A DNA stretch of 36,926 nucleotides from Caloranaerobacter sp. TR13 (GTDB lineage: Bacteria; Bacillota; Clostridia; Tissierellales; Thermohalobacteraceae). Where the stretch lies: the NCBI RefSeq assembly GCF_001316435.1, contig NZ_JXLL01000016.1, positions 1 to 36,926 of the forward strand, given 5' to 3'. The position numbers and the translations under genes were made by a program. The notes beneath the pieces were generated by a model, which worked only from the letters and a program-made list of their open reading frames with translations, searched no databases and was not told where the DNA came from. This document shows positions 16,301 through 25,433 of the stretch, one piece after another. Within the stretch, counting starts at the first letter, position 1. The number at the start of each line of letters is the position of its first letter.

Positions 16301-17182
16301 ATGCTTAAGAGAGGAGATAAAGTTATAGGTAAATGGTATAAAAATGAATATACAGTACTTGAAAAAATAGGTCAGGGTGGCGTAGGTACAGTATATAAGG
16401 TTATAGATCATAAAGGGTATATAAAAGCATTGAAAATAAGTGAAGATATAATGTCTTTAACTAGAGAATTTGAAATCATACATAAACTCCCCTTATCAAA
16501 TAATATACCTATAGTTTATGAAATTGATGATTGGGTATATAAGAACAAGAAATATTATTATATTGTTATGGAGTATATAGAAGGAGATAATTTAAAAGAA
16601 ATTATTAATAAAAATAAATTAAGTATAAGAGAAGTTTTAGGGATATCATTAATATTATCCGGACTTATAAACAAACTTTATCAGATGGGATATATTTATG
16701 GAGATTTAAAACTAGAGAATATCATAGTAGATAGAAAAACTAAAAAGGTAATGTTTGTGGATTTTGGTGGAGTAATCAAAAAAAATGGATGCATTAAAGA
16801 ATTTACTCCTACATATGATATAAATTCATGGGGAATAGAAAATAAAAATTCACATATTGAAAGATTGATTTTCAGCACAACTATGTTAATGATATGCCTT
16901 ATTACTAGACGAGAATATGCTCCCTTTCATACTTCAATGAAAGAAATATTAACGATTATAGATTCACTTAATATAAGCGAGAAACTTAAAATATTTATGA
17001 AAGATGGTTTGTTAAATAAATTTAATGATATAAATTACTATATAGAAAGACTAAAAATGCTTTTTATTGAATCGGCTAATAATCCACCTATAATTAGTAA
17101 TGACATTATTAATTTAATATTTATAGTGAGCATATGTTTTTTTGTATTAACTATATTTTTAGGAATAAAATTTTATGTATAA
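16301..17182 (+). CDS. yabT: YabT/PrkD-type membrane-anchored Ser/Thr protein kinase
   Basis: This 293-residue protein has a Hanks-type kinase domain (about 15-260) and one C-terminal membrane helix (LIFIVSICFFVLTIFLGI). Visible motifs are the glycine loop GQGGVGTVY, the ATP lysine in ALKIS, the catalytic loop YGDLKLENI and the metal motif VDFGG. The usual HRD is YGD here, keeping the catalytic Asp while losing His and Arg, which suggests no activation-loop phosphorylation switch. B. subtilis YabT is a DNA-activated, septum-located kinase active during sporulation and phosphorylates RecA. The location after yabS supports the same role. ATG at 16301 follows GGGGGAG. Confidence 0.9.
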   Translation: MLKRGDKVIGKWYKNEYTVLEKIGQGGVGTVYKVIDHKGYIKALKISEDIMSLTREFEIIHKLPLSNNIPIVYEIDDWVYKNKKYYYIVMEYIEGDNLKEIINKNKLSIREVLGISLILSGLINKLYQMGYIYGDLKLENIIVDRKTKKVMFVDFGGVIKKNGCIKEFTPTYDINSWGIENKNSHIERLIFSTTMLMICLITRREYAPFHTSMKEILTIIDSLNISEKLKIFMKDGLLNKFNDINYYIERLKMLFIESANNPPIISNDIINLIFIVSICFFVLTIFLGIKFYV

Positions 17183-17253
17183 TAGAAATAGGACATTTGA
17201 TAGTTAGAAGTTTATAGACAAAAAAATTAGATGCTATAAGATAGGTGATTATT

Positions 17254-18678
17254 ATGAAGGAGAAAGTAATAGATACGATTATAAAAAACAATTTAATTGA
17301 AAAAGGAGACAATATTCTTGTAGGTGTTTCGGGAGGGCCTGATTCAATGGCTCTTCTTTATGTTCTAAGAGAAGCTATGAAAAAAATTGATTTTAAATTG
17401 TATATTGCACATGTTAATCATGGTGTTAGAGGTAAAGAAGCAGATGAAGACGAAGAATATGTAAGGGAAGTAGCTGATAAATTAGGGACTCCTTTTTATT
17501 CAATAAAAGTAGATATGACTAAATATGCTAAAGAAAATAAGCTTTCTGAAGAGGAAGCTGGTAGGGAGATAAGATATGGTTTTTTTAGACAAGTGTTATC
17601 ACAAATAGGGAATGGTAAGATTGCAGTTGCTCATAATAAAAATGACCAAGCAGAAACTTTGATGATGAGATTTATAAGGGGAACAGGATTAGACGGTTTA
17701 AAGGGAATGGATTATAAAAATGGCGATATTATAAGGCCATTGTTAGATGTTAGTAGGGATGAGATTGAAAGATATATAAAAGAAAATAATATTGAAGTTA
17801 GAATTGATAAAACAAATTTCAAGCCAATTTATAGTAGAAATAAAATTAGGCTTGAGCTTATTCCTTTTATCAAAGACAACTTTAATGAAAATTTTATTGA
17901 TACTATTTATAGAACTTCAAGATTGATGTCTATAGATAGTGATTTTCTGAAAAAGCATGCTTTAGAAAAATATGAACAGATGATACATAAAGAGAATAAA
18001 AATAAGATCATTATAAGTAGAGAAAAATTTTTAGATCAGCATGATTCTATAAAGTCTAGGATATTGAGAATAGCAATTGAGAAATTATTAGGACATATTA
18101 AGGGAATAGAAGAAAAGCATATATATGATGCTATCAATCTTGTATTTAATAATAATACAGGAAAAAGGATTCATTTACCTAAAAATATACAAATTACTAT
18201 AGGTTATGATTATTTTACAGTACAAAAAATAGATTTGAAGAATGAAATAAAAAATTATGAGTATATAATTGATATAGATAAATCAACAAAAATTGATGAT
18301 CTAAAGTGCGAAATAATTACGGAAATATTGGATGCTAATGAAGTTGATATAAAAAATAATAGGTTTATAAAATATTTTGATTATGATAAAATATATGGAA
18401 ACTTATATATTAGAAATAGAAAACCTGGGGATAAATTTTTCCCTTTAGGAATGAAAGGGAAAAAGAAACTAAAAGATTTTTTTATAGATTTAAAAATTCC
18501 TAGAGATATAAGAGACAAAATCCCACTTTTAGTAGATGATTGCAATATTATTTGGGTTGTAGGTTATAGGATAAGTGAGCTTTATAAAATTAAACCTGAA
18601 ACTAAAAGGATTTTAAAAGTACAAATTAAATATAAGGAGGATTTATATGAAACAAGATATTCGACAAATATTAATTGA
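17254..18678 (+). CDS. tilS: tRNA(Ile)-lysidine synthase
   Basis: This 474-residue enzyme modifies C34 of the tRNA-Ile CAU anticodon to lysidine using ATP and lysine, so the tRNA reads AUA. The PP-loop ATPase motif VGVSGGPDSMALL is near residue 25, HVNHGVRGKEA near 55 and AHNKNDQAETLMMRFIRGTG near 130; the C-terminal TilS domain includes GDKFFPLGMKGKKKLKDFF. ATG at 17254 is 6 bases from AGGTG; an upstream in-frame GTG at 17245 lies in that site. The last 32 bases overlap hpt, so the two are translationally coupled. Confidence 0.96.
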   Translation: MKEKVIDTIIKNNLIEKGDNILVGVSGGPDSMALLYVLREAMKKIDFKLYIAHVNHGVRGKEADEDEEYVREVADKLGTPFYSIKVDMTKYAKENKLSEEEAGREIRYGFFRQVLSQIGNGKIAVAHNKNDQAETLMMRFIRGTGLDGLKGMDYKNGDIIRPLLDVSRDEIERYIKENNIEVRIDKTNFKPIYSRNKIRLELIPFIKDNFNENFIDTIYRTSRLMSIDSDFLKKHALEKYEQMIHKENKNKIIISREKFLDQHDSIKSRILRIAIEKLLGHIKGIEEKHIYDAINLVFNNNTGKRIHLPKNIQITIGYDYFTVQKIDLKNEIKNYEYIIDIDKSTKIDDLKCEIITEILDANEVDIKNNRFIKYFDYDKIYGNLYIRNRKPGDKFFPLGMKGKKKLKDFFIDLKIPRDIRDKIPLLVDDCNIIWVVGYRISELYKIKPETKRILKVQIKYKEDLYETRYSTNIN

Positions 18679-19183
18679 ATCAGATGAATTACAAAAAAGA
18701 ATTAAAGAATTAGGTGAAGAAATAACTAAAGATTATAAAGATAAGGATTTAGTTGTAATTTGTGTACTTAAAGGAGCAGTACTGTTTATGTCAGATTTAT
18801 GTAAAAATATTGATATACCATTAAGTATGGACTTTATGGCTGTATCTAGTTATGGTTCATCAACACAATCATCAGGAGTTGTAAGAATTTTGAAAGATTT
18901 AGATTCAAGCATTGAAGGTAAAGATGTATTGATTGTAGAAGATATAATAGATACAGGGTTAACTTTAAGCTATTTAGTTGAAAATCTTAAGTCTAGAGGT
19001 CCTAGGAGTGTAAAGATATGTACTCTGCTTGATAAACCTGAGAGAAGAAAAGTTGAAGTCAAAGTAGATTATATAGGTTTTACAATACCAGATGAGTTTG
19101 TTGTAGGTTATGGGCTAGACTTTAATGAAAAATATAGAAATTTACCATATGTATGTGTTCTTAAAGAAGAAGTTTATGAATAA
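18647..19183 (+). CDS. hpt: Hypoxanthine phosphoribosyltransferase
   Basis: This 178-residue purine salvage enzyme uses PRPP (made by Prs at the start of the window) to convert hypoxanthine and guanine to IMP and GMP. The PRPP-binding motif VLIVEDIIDTGLTL is near residue 96, VCVLKGAVLFMSDL near 45 and the C-terminal PDEFVVGYGLDFNEKYRNLP is typical. ATG at 18647 follows AAGGAGG and lies inside the end of tilS. The tilS-hpt-ftsH order is strongly conserved in Firmicutes. Confidence 0.96.
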   Translation: MKQDIRQILIESDELQKRIKELGEEITKDYKDKDLVVICVLKGAVLFMSDLCKNIDIPLSMDFMAVSSYGSSTQSSGVVRILKDLDSSIEGKDVLIVEDIIDTGLTLSYLVENLKSRGPRSVKICTLLDKPERRKVEVKVDYIGFTIPDEFVVGYGLDFNEKYRNLPYVCVLKEEVYE

Positions 19184-19214
19184 TAAAATAAAAGATAACC
19201 TCCTTAGGGTATTG

Positions 19215-19243
19215 TTGTGTTTTAATGGCCATTATGGTAAAAT
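19215..19243 (+). promoter_or_regulatory. Candidate sigma-A promoter of ftsH
   Basis: TTGTGT, 17 bases, TAAAAT with TGG directly before the -10 (extended). The spacer contains the palindrome AATGGCCATT (19224-19233), a possible operator. It lies 44 bases before the ftsH start. Confidence 0.5.
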
Positions 19244-19286
19244 ATTTTAATATGAGAGATTTAGGGCAGTGAGAGGAGGACTCTAG

Positions 19287-21104
19287 TTGAAAAGATATTT
19301 CAGAGGTATAAGTTTCTATCTACTGATGTTCATAATAATTGTTGTAGCAGTTCAGTTTTTCAATAGACCAGTTGGAGAAGTTAAGCAATTTGATTTTACT
19401 GAATTAGTTCAGCAGATAAAAAGTGATAATGTAGATTCTATTACCATAGTGAGAGAAGAAGGTACAATTACAGGTAAATTGAAAGATGGAACGGCATTTA
19501 CATTAATACTTCCACAAGGTACAGAGGAAGACCTTTATGAGGATTATTTAAAGGACCTAATAGATAAAAATAAGATAAGGTACGCTGGAGAAAAACCGCC
19601 TGAAACACCTTGGCTTTTAAATATTCTTCCAACGATTTTTATGATACTAATATTTATTGTTTTTTGGTTTGTATTTATGCAGCAGTCACAAGGTGGCGGA
19701 AGCAAAGTTATGAATTTTGGAAAAAGCAGAGCAAAACTGCATAAAGATGAAGACAGAAAGAAAATAACGTTTAAAGATGTAGCTGGATTGGAAGAAGAAA
19801 AAGAAGAACTTAGAGAAGTAGTAGATTTTCTTAAAAATCCAAGAAAGTATATTGAATTAGGTGCTAGAATACCTAAAGGAATTTTAATGGTTGGTCCTCC
19901 TGGTACTGGTAAAACATATTTATCTAGAGCTGTTGCAGGAGAAGCTGGTGTACCTTTTTTCAGCATAAGTGGTTCAGATTTTGTTGAGATGTTTGTAGGA
20001 GTAGGTGCTTCAAGGGTAAGAGATTTATTTGAGCAAGCAAAAAAGAATGCTCCTTGTATAGTTTTTATTGATGAGATTGATGCTGTTGGTAGAAGAAGAG
20101 GTGCTGGATTAGGTGGAGGACATGATGAAAGAGAGCAAACTTTAAATCAGCTTCTTGTTGAAATGGATGGCTTTGGCGTAAATGAAGGTATTATTGTTAT
20201 AGCAGCTACAAATAGACCTGATATATTAGACCCTGCGCTTTTAAGACCAGGAAGATTTGATAGACAAGTTTATGTAGGTGTACCAGATATTAAAGGTAGA
20301 GAAGCAATTCTAAGAGTACACACTAGAGGTAAACCGTTAGATGATGATGTCGATCTACAAGTTATAGCAAGAAGAACTCCTGGATTTACTCCAGCTGATT
20401 TGGAGAATCTATTAAATGAGGCAGCACTATTGACTGCAAGAAAAAATCTAAAGAAGATACCGATGGATTTAATTGAAGAAGCTATAACTAAGGTTATAGC
20501 AGGACCTGAAAAGAAAAGTAGGGTAATAAGTGAAAAAGAAAGAAAGCTTACAGCTTATCATGAAGCGGGGCATGCGGTTGTAGCTAGATTATTACCAAAT
20601 ACGGATCCAGTTCATTTAATAAGTATTATTCCAAGAGGTAGAGCTGGTGGATTTACAATGATACTACCTAAAGAAGACAAATACTATATGTCTAAAACAG
20701 AAATGGAAGAGACATTAGTGCATCTTCTTGGTGGTAGAGTAGCTGAGAAACTAGTTTTAGATGACATTAGTACAGGAGCCCAGAATGATTTAGAAAGAGC
20801 TACTAAGATAGCAAGGGATATGGTAACTCATTATGGTATGAGTGAAAAATTAGGACCTATGACATATGGTACAGATACAGATGAAGTTTTCCTAGGAAGA
20901 GATTTAACTAGGAGCAGAAATTATAGTGAGGAAGTAGCAGCTCAAATAGATAGAGAAATGAGAAGTATAATAGATAAGGCTTATAATACAGCGGAGAACT
21001 TATTAAAAGAGAATATAGATAAGCTTCATAGAGTAGCAGAGGCTCTATTAGAAAAAGAAACTCTTGATGCTAAGGAATTTGAAGAAATATTTACTATGGA
21101 ATAA
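19287..21104 (+). CDS. ftsH: ATP-dependent membrane zinc protease FtsH
   Basis: This 605-residue AAA+ protease degrades misfolded membrane proteins and selected regulators. Two membrane helices bracket a small extracytoplasmic domain (about residues 6-24 and 108-132). Walker A GPPGTGKT is near residue 202, Walker [12 protein letters not shown] near 254, the second region of homology ends near [19 protein letters not shown], and the zinc motif HEAGH is near residue 425. The distal Asp ligand would lie in the [10 protein letters not shown] stretch. TTG at 19287 follows GAGAGGAGG. It is full length and ends at a strong terminator. Confidence 0.97.
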   Translation: MKRYFRGISFYLLMFIIIVVAVQFFNRPVGEVKQFDFTELVQQIKSDNVDSITIVREEGTITGKLKDGTAFTLILPQGTEEDLYEDYLKDLIDKNKIRYAGEKPPETPWLLNILPTIFMILIFIVFWFVFMQQSQGGGSKVMNFGKSRAKLHKDEDRKKITFKDVAGLEEEKEELREVVDFLKNPRKYIELGARIPKGILMVGPPGTGKTYLSRAVAGEAGVPFFSISGSDFVEMFVGVGASRVRDLFEQAKKNAPCIVFIDEIDAVGRRRGAGLGGGHDEREQTLNQLLVEMDGFGVNEGIIVIAATNRPDILDPALLRPGRFDRQVYVGVPDIKGREAILRVHTRGKPLDDDVDLQVIARRTPGFTPADLENLLNEAALLTARKNLKKIPMDLIEEAITKVIAGPEKKSRVISEKERKLTAYHEAGHAVVARLLPNTDPVHLISIIPRGRAGGFTMILPKEDKYYMSKTEMEETLVHLLGGRVAEKLVLDDISTGAQNDLERATKIARDMVTHYGMSEKLGPMTYGTDTDEVFLGRDLTRSRNYSEEVAAQIDREMRSIIDKAYNTAENLLKENIDKLHRVAEALLEKETLDAKEFEEIFTME

Positions 21105-21130
21105 AGTGGTCATTGACCACTTTTTTTTTA
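21103..21130 (+). terminator. Intrinsic terminator after ftsH
   Basis: AAAGTGGTC and GACCACTTT form a perfect stem around ATT, followed by a long T run. Confidence 0.92.
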
Positions 21131-21134
21131 ATTA

Positions 21135-21143
21135 TGTTATAAT
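21135..21143 (+). promoter_or_regulatory. Candidate extended -10 promoter of the thioesterase gene
   Basis: TGTTATAAT is 63 bases before the start codon. No good -35 is visible, since the corresponding position lies in the ftsH terminator. Confidence 0.4.
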
Positions 21144-21205
21144 AAAAATTAGATATAAATTCTTGATCTTGATATTAAAGAAAGACAGAAAGGGAAGGTG
21201 GGTAT

Positions 21206-21592
21206 ATGGAGTTTAATTTAAAAGTTGGTTTAGAAGGTATAGCAGAGAAGATTGTAACTGAAGATGATACGGCTGCAAAATTTGGTAGCGGAGATGTTTA
21301 TGTTTTTGCTACACCAATGATGATAGGGCTTATGGAAAATGCTGCATTGAATGCAGTAGACAAGGAGTTAGGAGAAGGTTATGCGACTGTAGGAATACAT
21401 GTAGATATTAAGCATTTAGGGGCTACACCAGTTGGTATGAAAGTAAAAGGTATAGCAAAACTTACGAAGATAGATGGTAAAAAATTATATTTTGATGTAG
21501 AAGCTTACGATGAAGAAAAGTTAATAGGAAAGGGTACACATACTAGATACATAATAAATGTAAAAGAGTTTTTTGAAAAGATAAAAAAATAG
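21206..21592 (+). CDS. Hot-dog fold acyl-CoA thioesterase, FlK-like
   Basis: This 128-residue protein resembles the fluoroacetyl-CoA thioesterase (FlK) family. DTAAKFGSGDVYVFATPMMI is followed by the acidic LMENAALNAV, and the C-terminal GKGTHTRYIINV supplies a His; together these match the Thr-Glu-His set known in FlK. It probably hydrolyses a short acyl-CoA. The true substrate is unknown; fluoroacetate need not be involved. Standing 275 bases before the methylmalonyl-CoA operon, it could relieve CoA trapped as a side product, but it has its own promoter and terminator. ATG at 21206 follows GGGAAGGTGGG. Confidence 0.82.
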   Translation: MEFNLKVGLEGIAEKIVTEDDTAAKFGSGDVYVFATPMMIGLMENAALNAVDKELGEGYATVGIHVDIKHLGATPVGMKVKGIAKLTKIDGKKLYFDVEAYDEEKLIGKGTHTRYIINVKEFFEKIKK

Positions 21593-21631
21593 AAGCATAA
21601 ACTTAAGGAGCTTATGCTTCTATTTTTTTAT
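21587..21631 (+). terminator. Intrinsic terminator after the thioesterase gene
   Basis: AAATAGAAGCATAA and TTATGCTTCTATTT form a 14-bp perfect stem with an 11-base loop and a T run. Confidence 0.92.
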
Positions 21632-21867
21632 TCCAATAAATTACCAATTGAGCAAAAAATTAATCACAAAAAAATAGTAAAAAATTTAGAGGAATAATAT
21701 TTTATGTATAGAATAATTCTATTTATGAAAAATATACTTCAATATTTAAAAAATTTGAAATATATATTGCAAAATTTTGAATTGTATAATAGTCTATATT
21801 TGGACGGGAAAACATTTGCTTAACTGTCCGTATTAAAACATGGCCTACTTAAAAAGGAGGATTACAG
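21632..21867 (+). other. AT-rich leader of the methylmalonyl-CoA operon
   Basis: This gap contains no ORF. TATAAT at 21785-21790 is the best -10; TTGCAA upstream is only 12 bases away, so the -35 is uncertain. GGACGG (21802 onward) can pair with CTGTCC across a 16-base loop, giving a small hairpin soon after the likely start. I see no conserved cobalamin riboswitch boxes, although the first enzyme needs B12. Confidence 0.4.
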
Positions 21868-23547
21868 ATGTTTGATAATGAAAAACTAGGCAAAATTTCA
21901 GAAGCTAAGAGGGAATGGGAAGATTCCACATTATCAAAAACTATTTCAAGATTTCCTGAGAGAAAAGAAAAATTCACAACAGGTTCAGGATTAGAAGTTA
22001 AGAGACTTTATACACCAGAAGATATTAAGGATTTGGATTATAATGAAGATCTAGGATACCCTGGGCAATATCCATTTACACGTGGTGTACAGCCTACGAT
22101 GTACAGAGGTAGACTTTGGACAATGAGACAATATGCAGGTTTTGCAACAGCAGAAGAATCAAATAAGAGATATAAGTATTTACTAGAGCAAGGACAAACT
22201 GGACTTAGTGTAGCTTTTGACTTGCCAACTCAGATTGGATACGATTCAGATCATCCTCTTTCAGAAGGAGAGGTAGGTAAGGTTGGAGTTGCTGTTGATT
22301 CTCTTAAAGATATGGAGATTCTTTTTGATGGTATTCCTCTAGATAAGGTAAGTACTTCTATGACTATAAATGCTCCTGCTGCGGTATTATTAGCTATGTA
22401 TATAGCAGTAGCAGAAAAACAAGGAGTATCAAAAGATAAATTAAGAGGAACTATACAAAATGATATTTTAAAGGAATATATAGCGAGAGGAACTTATATA
22501 TTCCCACCTCAACCTTCAATGAGACTTATTACAGATATATTTGAATACTGCTCAAAAAATGTTCCAAATTGGAATACAATAAGTATCAGTGGATACCACA
22601 TAAGAGAAGCAGGTTCTACAGCTGTTCAAGAGGTTGCTTTTACTATTGCTAATGGTATAGCTTATGTTGAGGCAGCTATTAAAGCTGGGCTTGATGTTGA
22701 TTCATTTGCACCTAGATTATCATTTTTCTTTAATGCTCATAATGACCTATTAGAGGAAGTTGCTAAGTTTAGAGCAGCTAGAAAATTATGGGCGAGAATT
22801 ATGAAAGAAAGATTTAATGCTAAGAATAAGAAATCAATGGTTATGAAATTCCATACTCAAACAGCTGGTTCTACTTTAACAGCTCAGCAGCCAGACAATA
22901 ACATAATTCGTGTAACAATTCAAACTTTAGCAGCTGTGTTAGGTGGAACCCAATCACTTCATACTAATTCTAGAGATGAAGCATTGGCATTACCAACAGA
23001 AGATTCAGTTAGAATAGCTTTAAGAACTCAGCAAATAGTAGCTCATGAAAGTGGAGTTACTGAAACTATAGATCCATTAGCAGGTTCATACTATATAGAA
23101 AGTTTAACTAAGAGAATAGAAGAAGAAGCTTACGAGTACATTAAGAAAATAGATGAACTTGGCGGTTCTCCTAAAGCTATAGAAAAAGGATTTATACAAA
23201 AAGAAATTCAAGATAGTGCATATAGATATCAAATGGAAGTAGAAACAGGAAAGAGAATAGTAGTTGGTGTTAATAAATATCAAATAGAAGAAGAAGGGCA
23301 TAAAGACATATTAAAAGTAGATCCTTCAGTAGGTGAATTGCAGAAAGAAAAATTAAGAAAATTAAGAGAAGAAAGAGATAATGAAAGAGTAAAAGAAGCT
23401 CTTGAAGCTTTAAGGAAAGCTGCAAAAACTAACGAAAATACAATGCCATATATTTTAGATGCAGTTAAAGCTTATGCTACATTAGGAGAAATCTGTGGTG
23501 TACTAAGAGAAGAGTTTGGAGAATATCAACCTTCAATAATTCTATAA
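21868..23547 (+). CDS. mcmA1: Methylmalonyl-CoA mutase, large (catalytic barrel) subunit
   Basis: This 559-residue protein corresponds to the substrate-binding TIM-barrel part of B12-dependent methylmalonyl-CoA mutase, without the cobalamin domain, which is encoded by the next gene. Recognisable stretches are [20 protein letters not shown] near residue 63, [20 protein letters not shown] near 113, [10 protein letters not shown] near 212, [14 protein letters not shown] near 240 and [20 protein letters not shown] near 358. It interconverts succinyl-CoA and (R)-methylmalonyl-CoA by radical rearrangement. ATG at 21868 follows AAAGGAGG. A strong hairpin lies between it and the small subunit. Confidence 0.95.
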   Translation: MFDNEKLGKISEAKREWEDSTLSKTISRFPERKEKFTTGSGLEVKRLYTPEDIKDLDYNEDLGYPGQYPFTRGVQPTMYRGRLWTMRQYAGFATAEESNKRYKYLLEQGQTGLSVAFDLPTQIGYDSDHPLSEGEVGKVGVAVDSLKDMEILFDGIPLDKVSTSMTINAPAAVLLAMYIAVAEKQGVSKDKLRGTIQNDILKEYIARGTYIFPPQPSMRLITDIFEYCSKNVPNWNTISISGYHIREAGSTAVQEVAFTIANGIAYVEAAIKAGLDVDSFAPRLSFFFNAHNDLLEEVAKFRAARKLWARIMKERFNAKNKKSMVMKFHTQTAGSTLTAQQPDNNIIRVTIQTLAAVLGGTQSLHTNSRDEALALPTEDSVRIALRTQQIVAHESGVTETIDPLAGSYYIESLTKRIEEEAYEYIKKIDELGGSPKAIEKGFIQKEIQDSAYRYQMEVETGKRIVVGVNKYQIEEEGHKDILKVDPSVGELQKEKLRKLREERDNERVKEALEALRKAAKTNENTMPYILDAVKAYATLGEICGVLREEFGEYQPSIIL

Positions 23548-23566
23548 AATATTAGCTTTAAGGGTT

Positions 23567-23591
23567 AGTTTTGTTTTAGCAAAACAAAACT
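23567..23591 (+). other. Perfect hairpin between the two mutase subunit genes
   Basis: AGTTTTGTTTT and AAAACAAAACT form an 11-bp perfect stem around AGC, with no U-tract after it. It lies 30 bases before the small-subunit start. It may protect or process the mRNA to adjust subunit ratio. Confidence 0.6.
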
Positions 23592-23620
23592 TATACTATT
23601 ATCTTTGAGGAGGTTTAACA

Positions 23621-24022
23621 ATGAGTGAAAGACCTATTAGAGTACTAGTAGCCAAGCCAGGACTAGATGGCCATGATAGAGGAGCAAAGGTAATTGCTAG
23701 AGCACTTAGAGATGCTGGCATGGAGGTTATTTATACAGGTTTAAGACAAACTCCAGAGCAAATTGTTGCAGCTGCTATTCAAGAGGATGTAGATGTAGTA
23801 GCTATGAGTATATTATCAGGCGCTCACAATCATTTGTTTCCAAAAGTAGTTAATTTATTAAGAGAACAGGGCGCTGAAGATGTTTTAGTAGTAGGTGGTG
23901 GAGTTATTCCTGAGGATGATATACCTTTCTTGAAAGAATCAGGAATATCAGAAATATTTACTCCTGGTACTCCAACATCAGTAGCAATAGACTATATTAG
24001 GGAACATGTTAAAAGAAAATAG
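23621..24022 (+). CDS. mcmA2: Methylmalonyl-CoA mutase, small (cobalamin-binding) subunit
   Basis: This 133-residue protein is a single B12-binding Rossmann-like domain. [18 protein letters not shown] near residue 12 carries the DxHxxG motif whose His replaces the lower axial base of cobalamin. [14 protein letters not shown] and LVVGGGVIP complete the nucleotide-tail pocket. It completes the mutase with the preceding large subunit. ATG at 23621 follows GAGGAGG. The MeaB gene follows after 23 bases. Confidence 0.95.
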   Translation: MSERPIRVLVAKPGLDGHDRGAKVIARALRDAGMEVIYTGLRQTPEQIVAAAIQEDVDVVAMSILSGAHNHLFPKVVNLLREQGAEDVLVVGGGVIPEDDIPFLKESGISEIFTPGTPTSVAIDYIREHVKRK

Positions 24023-24045
24023 CAATTATTAGGTGGTGCAATAAT

Positions 24046-24981
24046 TTGGATCTTGAAAAAAGATTACTTGAAGGTGACAAGAGAGCTTGTGCAAGGCTTA
24101 TATCAATGTTTGAGATGGGTAGTAGTGAAGCAATAAATCTTATTAAGAAGCTTTATAAATATACTGGAAAAGCTCATGTCATTGGTATAACAGGGCCTCC
24201 TGGTGGTGGCAAAAGTACTTTAACAGATAAACTGGTAAAGGAATTAAGAAAAAGGGGCAAGAAGGTGGGGATAATTGCAATAGACCCTACTAGCCCCTTT
24301 ACAGGTGGAGCAATATTAGGTGATAGAATAAGAATGCAAGATTTAGCAACGGATCCTGGCGTATTTATTAGAAGCATGGGTACTAGAGGTTCATTAGGAG
24401 GACTTTCAAAAGCAACATATGGTGCAATTAAGATATTAGATATTTTTGGAGTAGATTATATTTTTGTTGAAACTGTTGGAGTTGGTCAATCTGAAGTTGA
24501 TATAGTTAAAATAGCAGATACTGTTGTAATGATTATGGTACCAGGTTTAGGAGATGATATACAAGCTATAAAGGCTGGTGTTATGGAAATAGGAGATATA
24601 TTTGCAGTAAATAAGAGTGATTTAGATGGAGCAGATAAAACAGCTTTAGAAATAGAGATGATGCTTAAGTTTGGAGAAAGTAAAGGTTGGAAGCCACCTG
24701 TACTTAAAGTATCAGCATCTAATAATACGGGTATTGATGAGCTTTTAGCAAAAATAATTAATCATAAAGAATATATGATTGACTCTGGTGAATTTGAAAA
24801 ACGACGACTAGCAAATGCTAGATTAGAGGTATTGAAATTAGTAGAAGAAAAACTTATGGCTATAGTGCTGAAAAAGACAAGTAATGGACATTATTTAGAT
24901 AACTTATCTGAGAAAATTGCAAAAAGGGAAATAGATCCTTATACTGCTAGGGATAAAATTATTACTATGTTAGGAGAATAA
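24046..24981 (+). CDS. meaB: MeaB/ArgK-type GTPase chaperone of methylmalonyl-CoA mutase
   Basis: This 311-residue G3E-family GTPase loads, protects and reactivates cobalamin in methylmalonyl-CoA mutase. Walker A GPPGGGKST is near residue 50, the switch-region GDRIRMQDLATDPGVFIRSM near 90, VETVGVGQSEVDI near 142 and the base-recognition NKSD near 189. Start TTG at 24046 has a modest AGGTGG upstream. It is embedded between the mutase and epimerase genes, which settles its role; the old ArgK (arginine transport kinase) label would be misleading. Confidence 0.95.
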   Translation: MDLEKRLLEGDKRACARLISMFEMGSSEAINLIKKLYKYTGKAHVIGITGPPGGGKSTLTDKLVKELRKRGKKVGIIAIDPTSPFTGGAILGDRIRMQDLATDPGVFIRSMGTRGSLGGLSKATYGAIKILDIFGVDYIFVETVGVGQSEVDIVKIADTVVMIMVPGLGDDIQAIKAGVMEIGDIFAVNKSDLDGADKTALEIEMMLKFGESKGWKPPVLKVSASNNTGIDELLAKIINHKEYMIDSGEFEKRRLANARLEVLKLVEEKLMAIVLKKTSNGHYLDNLSEKIAKREIDPYTARDKIITMLGE

Positions 24982-24993
24982 GGAGGATAAGAA

Positions 24994-25395
24994 ATGGTAA
25001 AAAAAGTAGACCATATTGGTATAGCGGTTAAAAATTTAGAGGAAACTTTGAAGTTTTATCAAGAAGTATTAGGCTTAGAATTAGATGGAATTGAAGTTGT
25101 CGAAGAACAAAAAGTAAAAGTAGCATTTTTACCAATTGGCGATACTGAAATCGAGCTTCTAGAGTCAACAGACAAGGAAGGACCTATAGCGAGATATATT
25201 GAGAAAAAGGGAGAGGGAATTCAACATATAGCTTATAGAGTTGATGATATAGAAAAAGCAATAGAAGAAATGAAAAGTAAAGGTATTAGAATGATAGATG
25301 AAAAGCCAAGATATGGAGCAGGTGGTGCAAAAATAGCTTTCTTACATCCAAAGAGTACTTATGGCGTATTAATTGAATTATGTCAAAGAGACTAA
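24994..25395 (+). CDS. mce: Methylmalonyl-CoA epimerase
   Basis: This 133-residue vicinal-oxygen-chelate protein interconverts (R)- and (S)-methylmalonyl-CoA, linking the mutase to the S-specific decarboxylase. Metal ligands are visible in [14 protein letters not shown] (His near 7), [14 protein letters not shown] (His near 73) and YGVLIELCQ (Glu near 129). ATG at 24994 follows AGGAGG and lies 12 bases after meaB. Confidence 0.95.
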   Translation: MVKKVDHIGIAVKNLEETLKFYQEVLGLELDGIEVVEEQKVKVAFLPIGDTEIELLESTDKEGPIARYIEKKGEGIQHIAYRVDDIEKAIEEMKSKGIRMIDEKPRYGAGGAKIAFLHPKSTYGVLIELCQRD

Positions 25396-25433
25396 TATAT
25401 ACCTAATGAGTTAAAACTTAAGGAGGTAAATTC

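Noticed and set aside
10751-21130. The hup and ftsH terminators share the core GGTCATTGACC.
   Set aside because: Short self-complementary cores with an ATT loop can arise independently in terminators, and the flanks differ.
21632-21867. Possible cobalamin riboswitch before the B12-dependent mutase genes.
   Set aside because: I could not find the conserved B12-box sequence or the expected multi-helix layout; only one small hairpin is visible.
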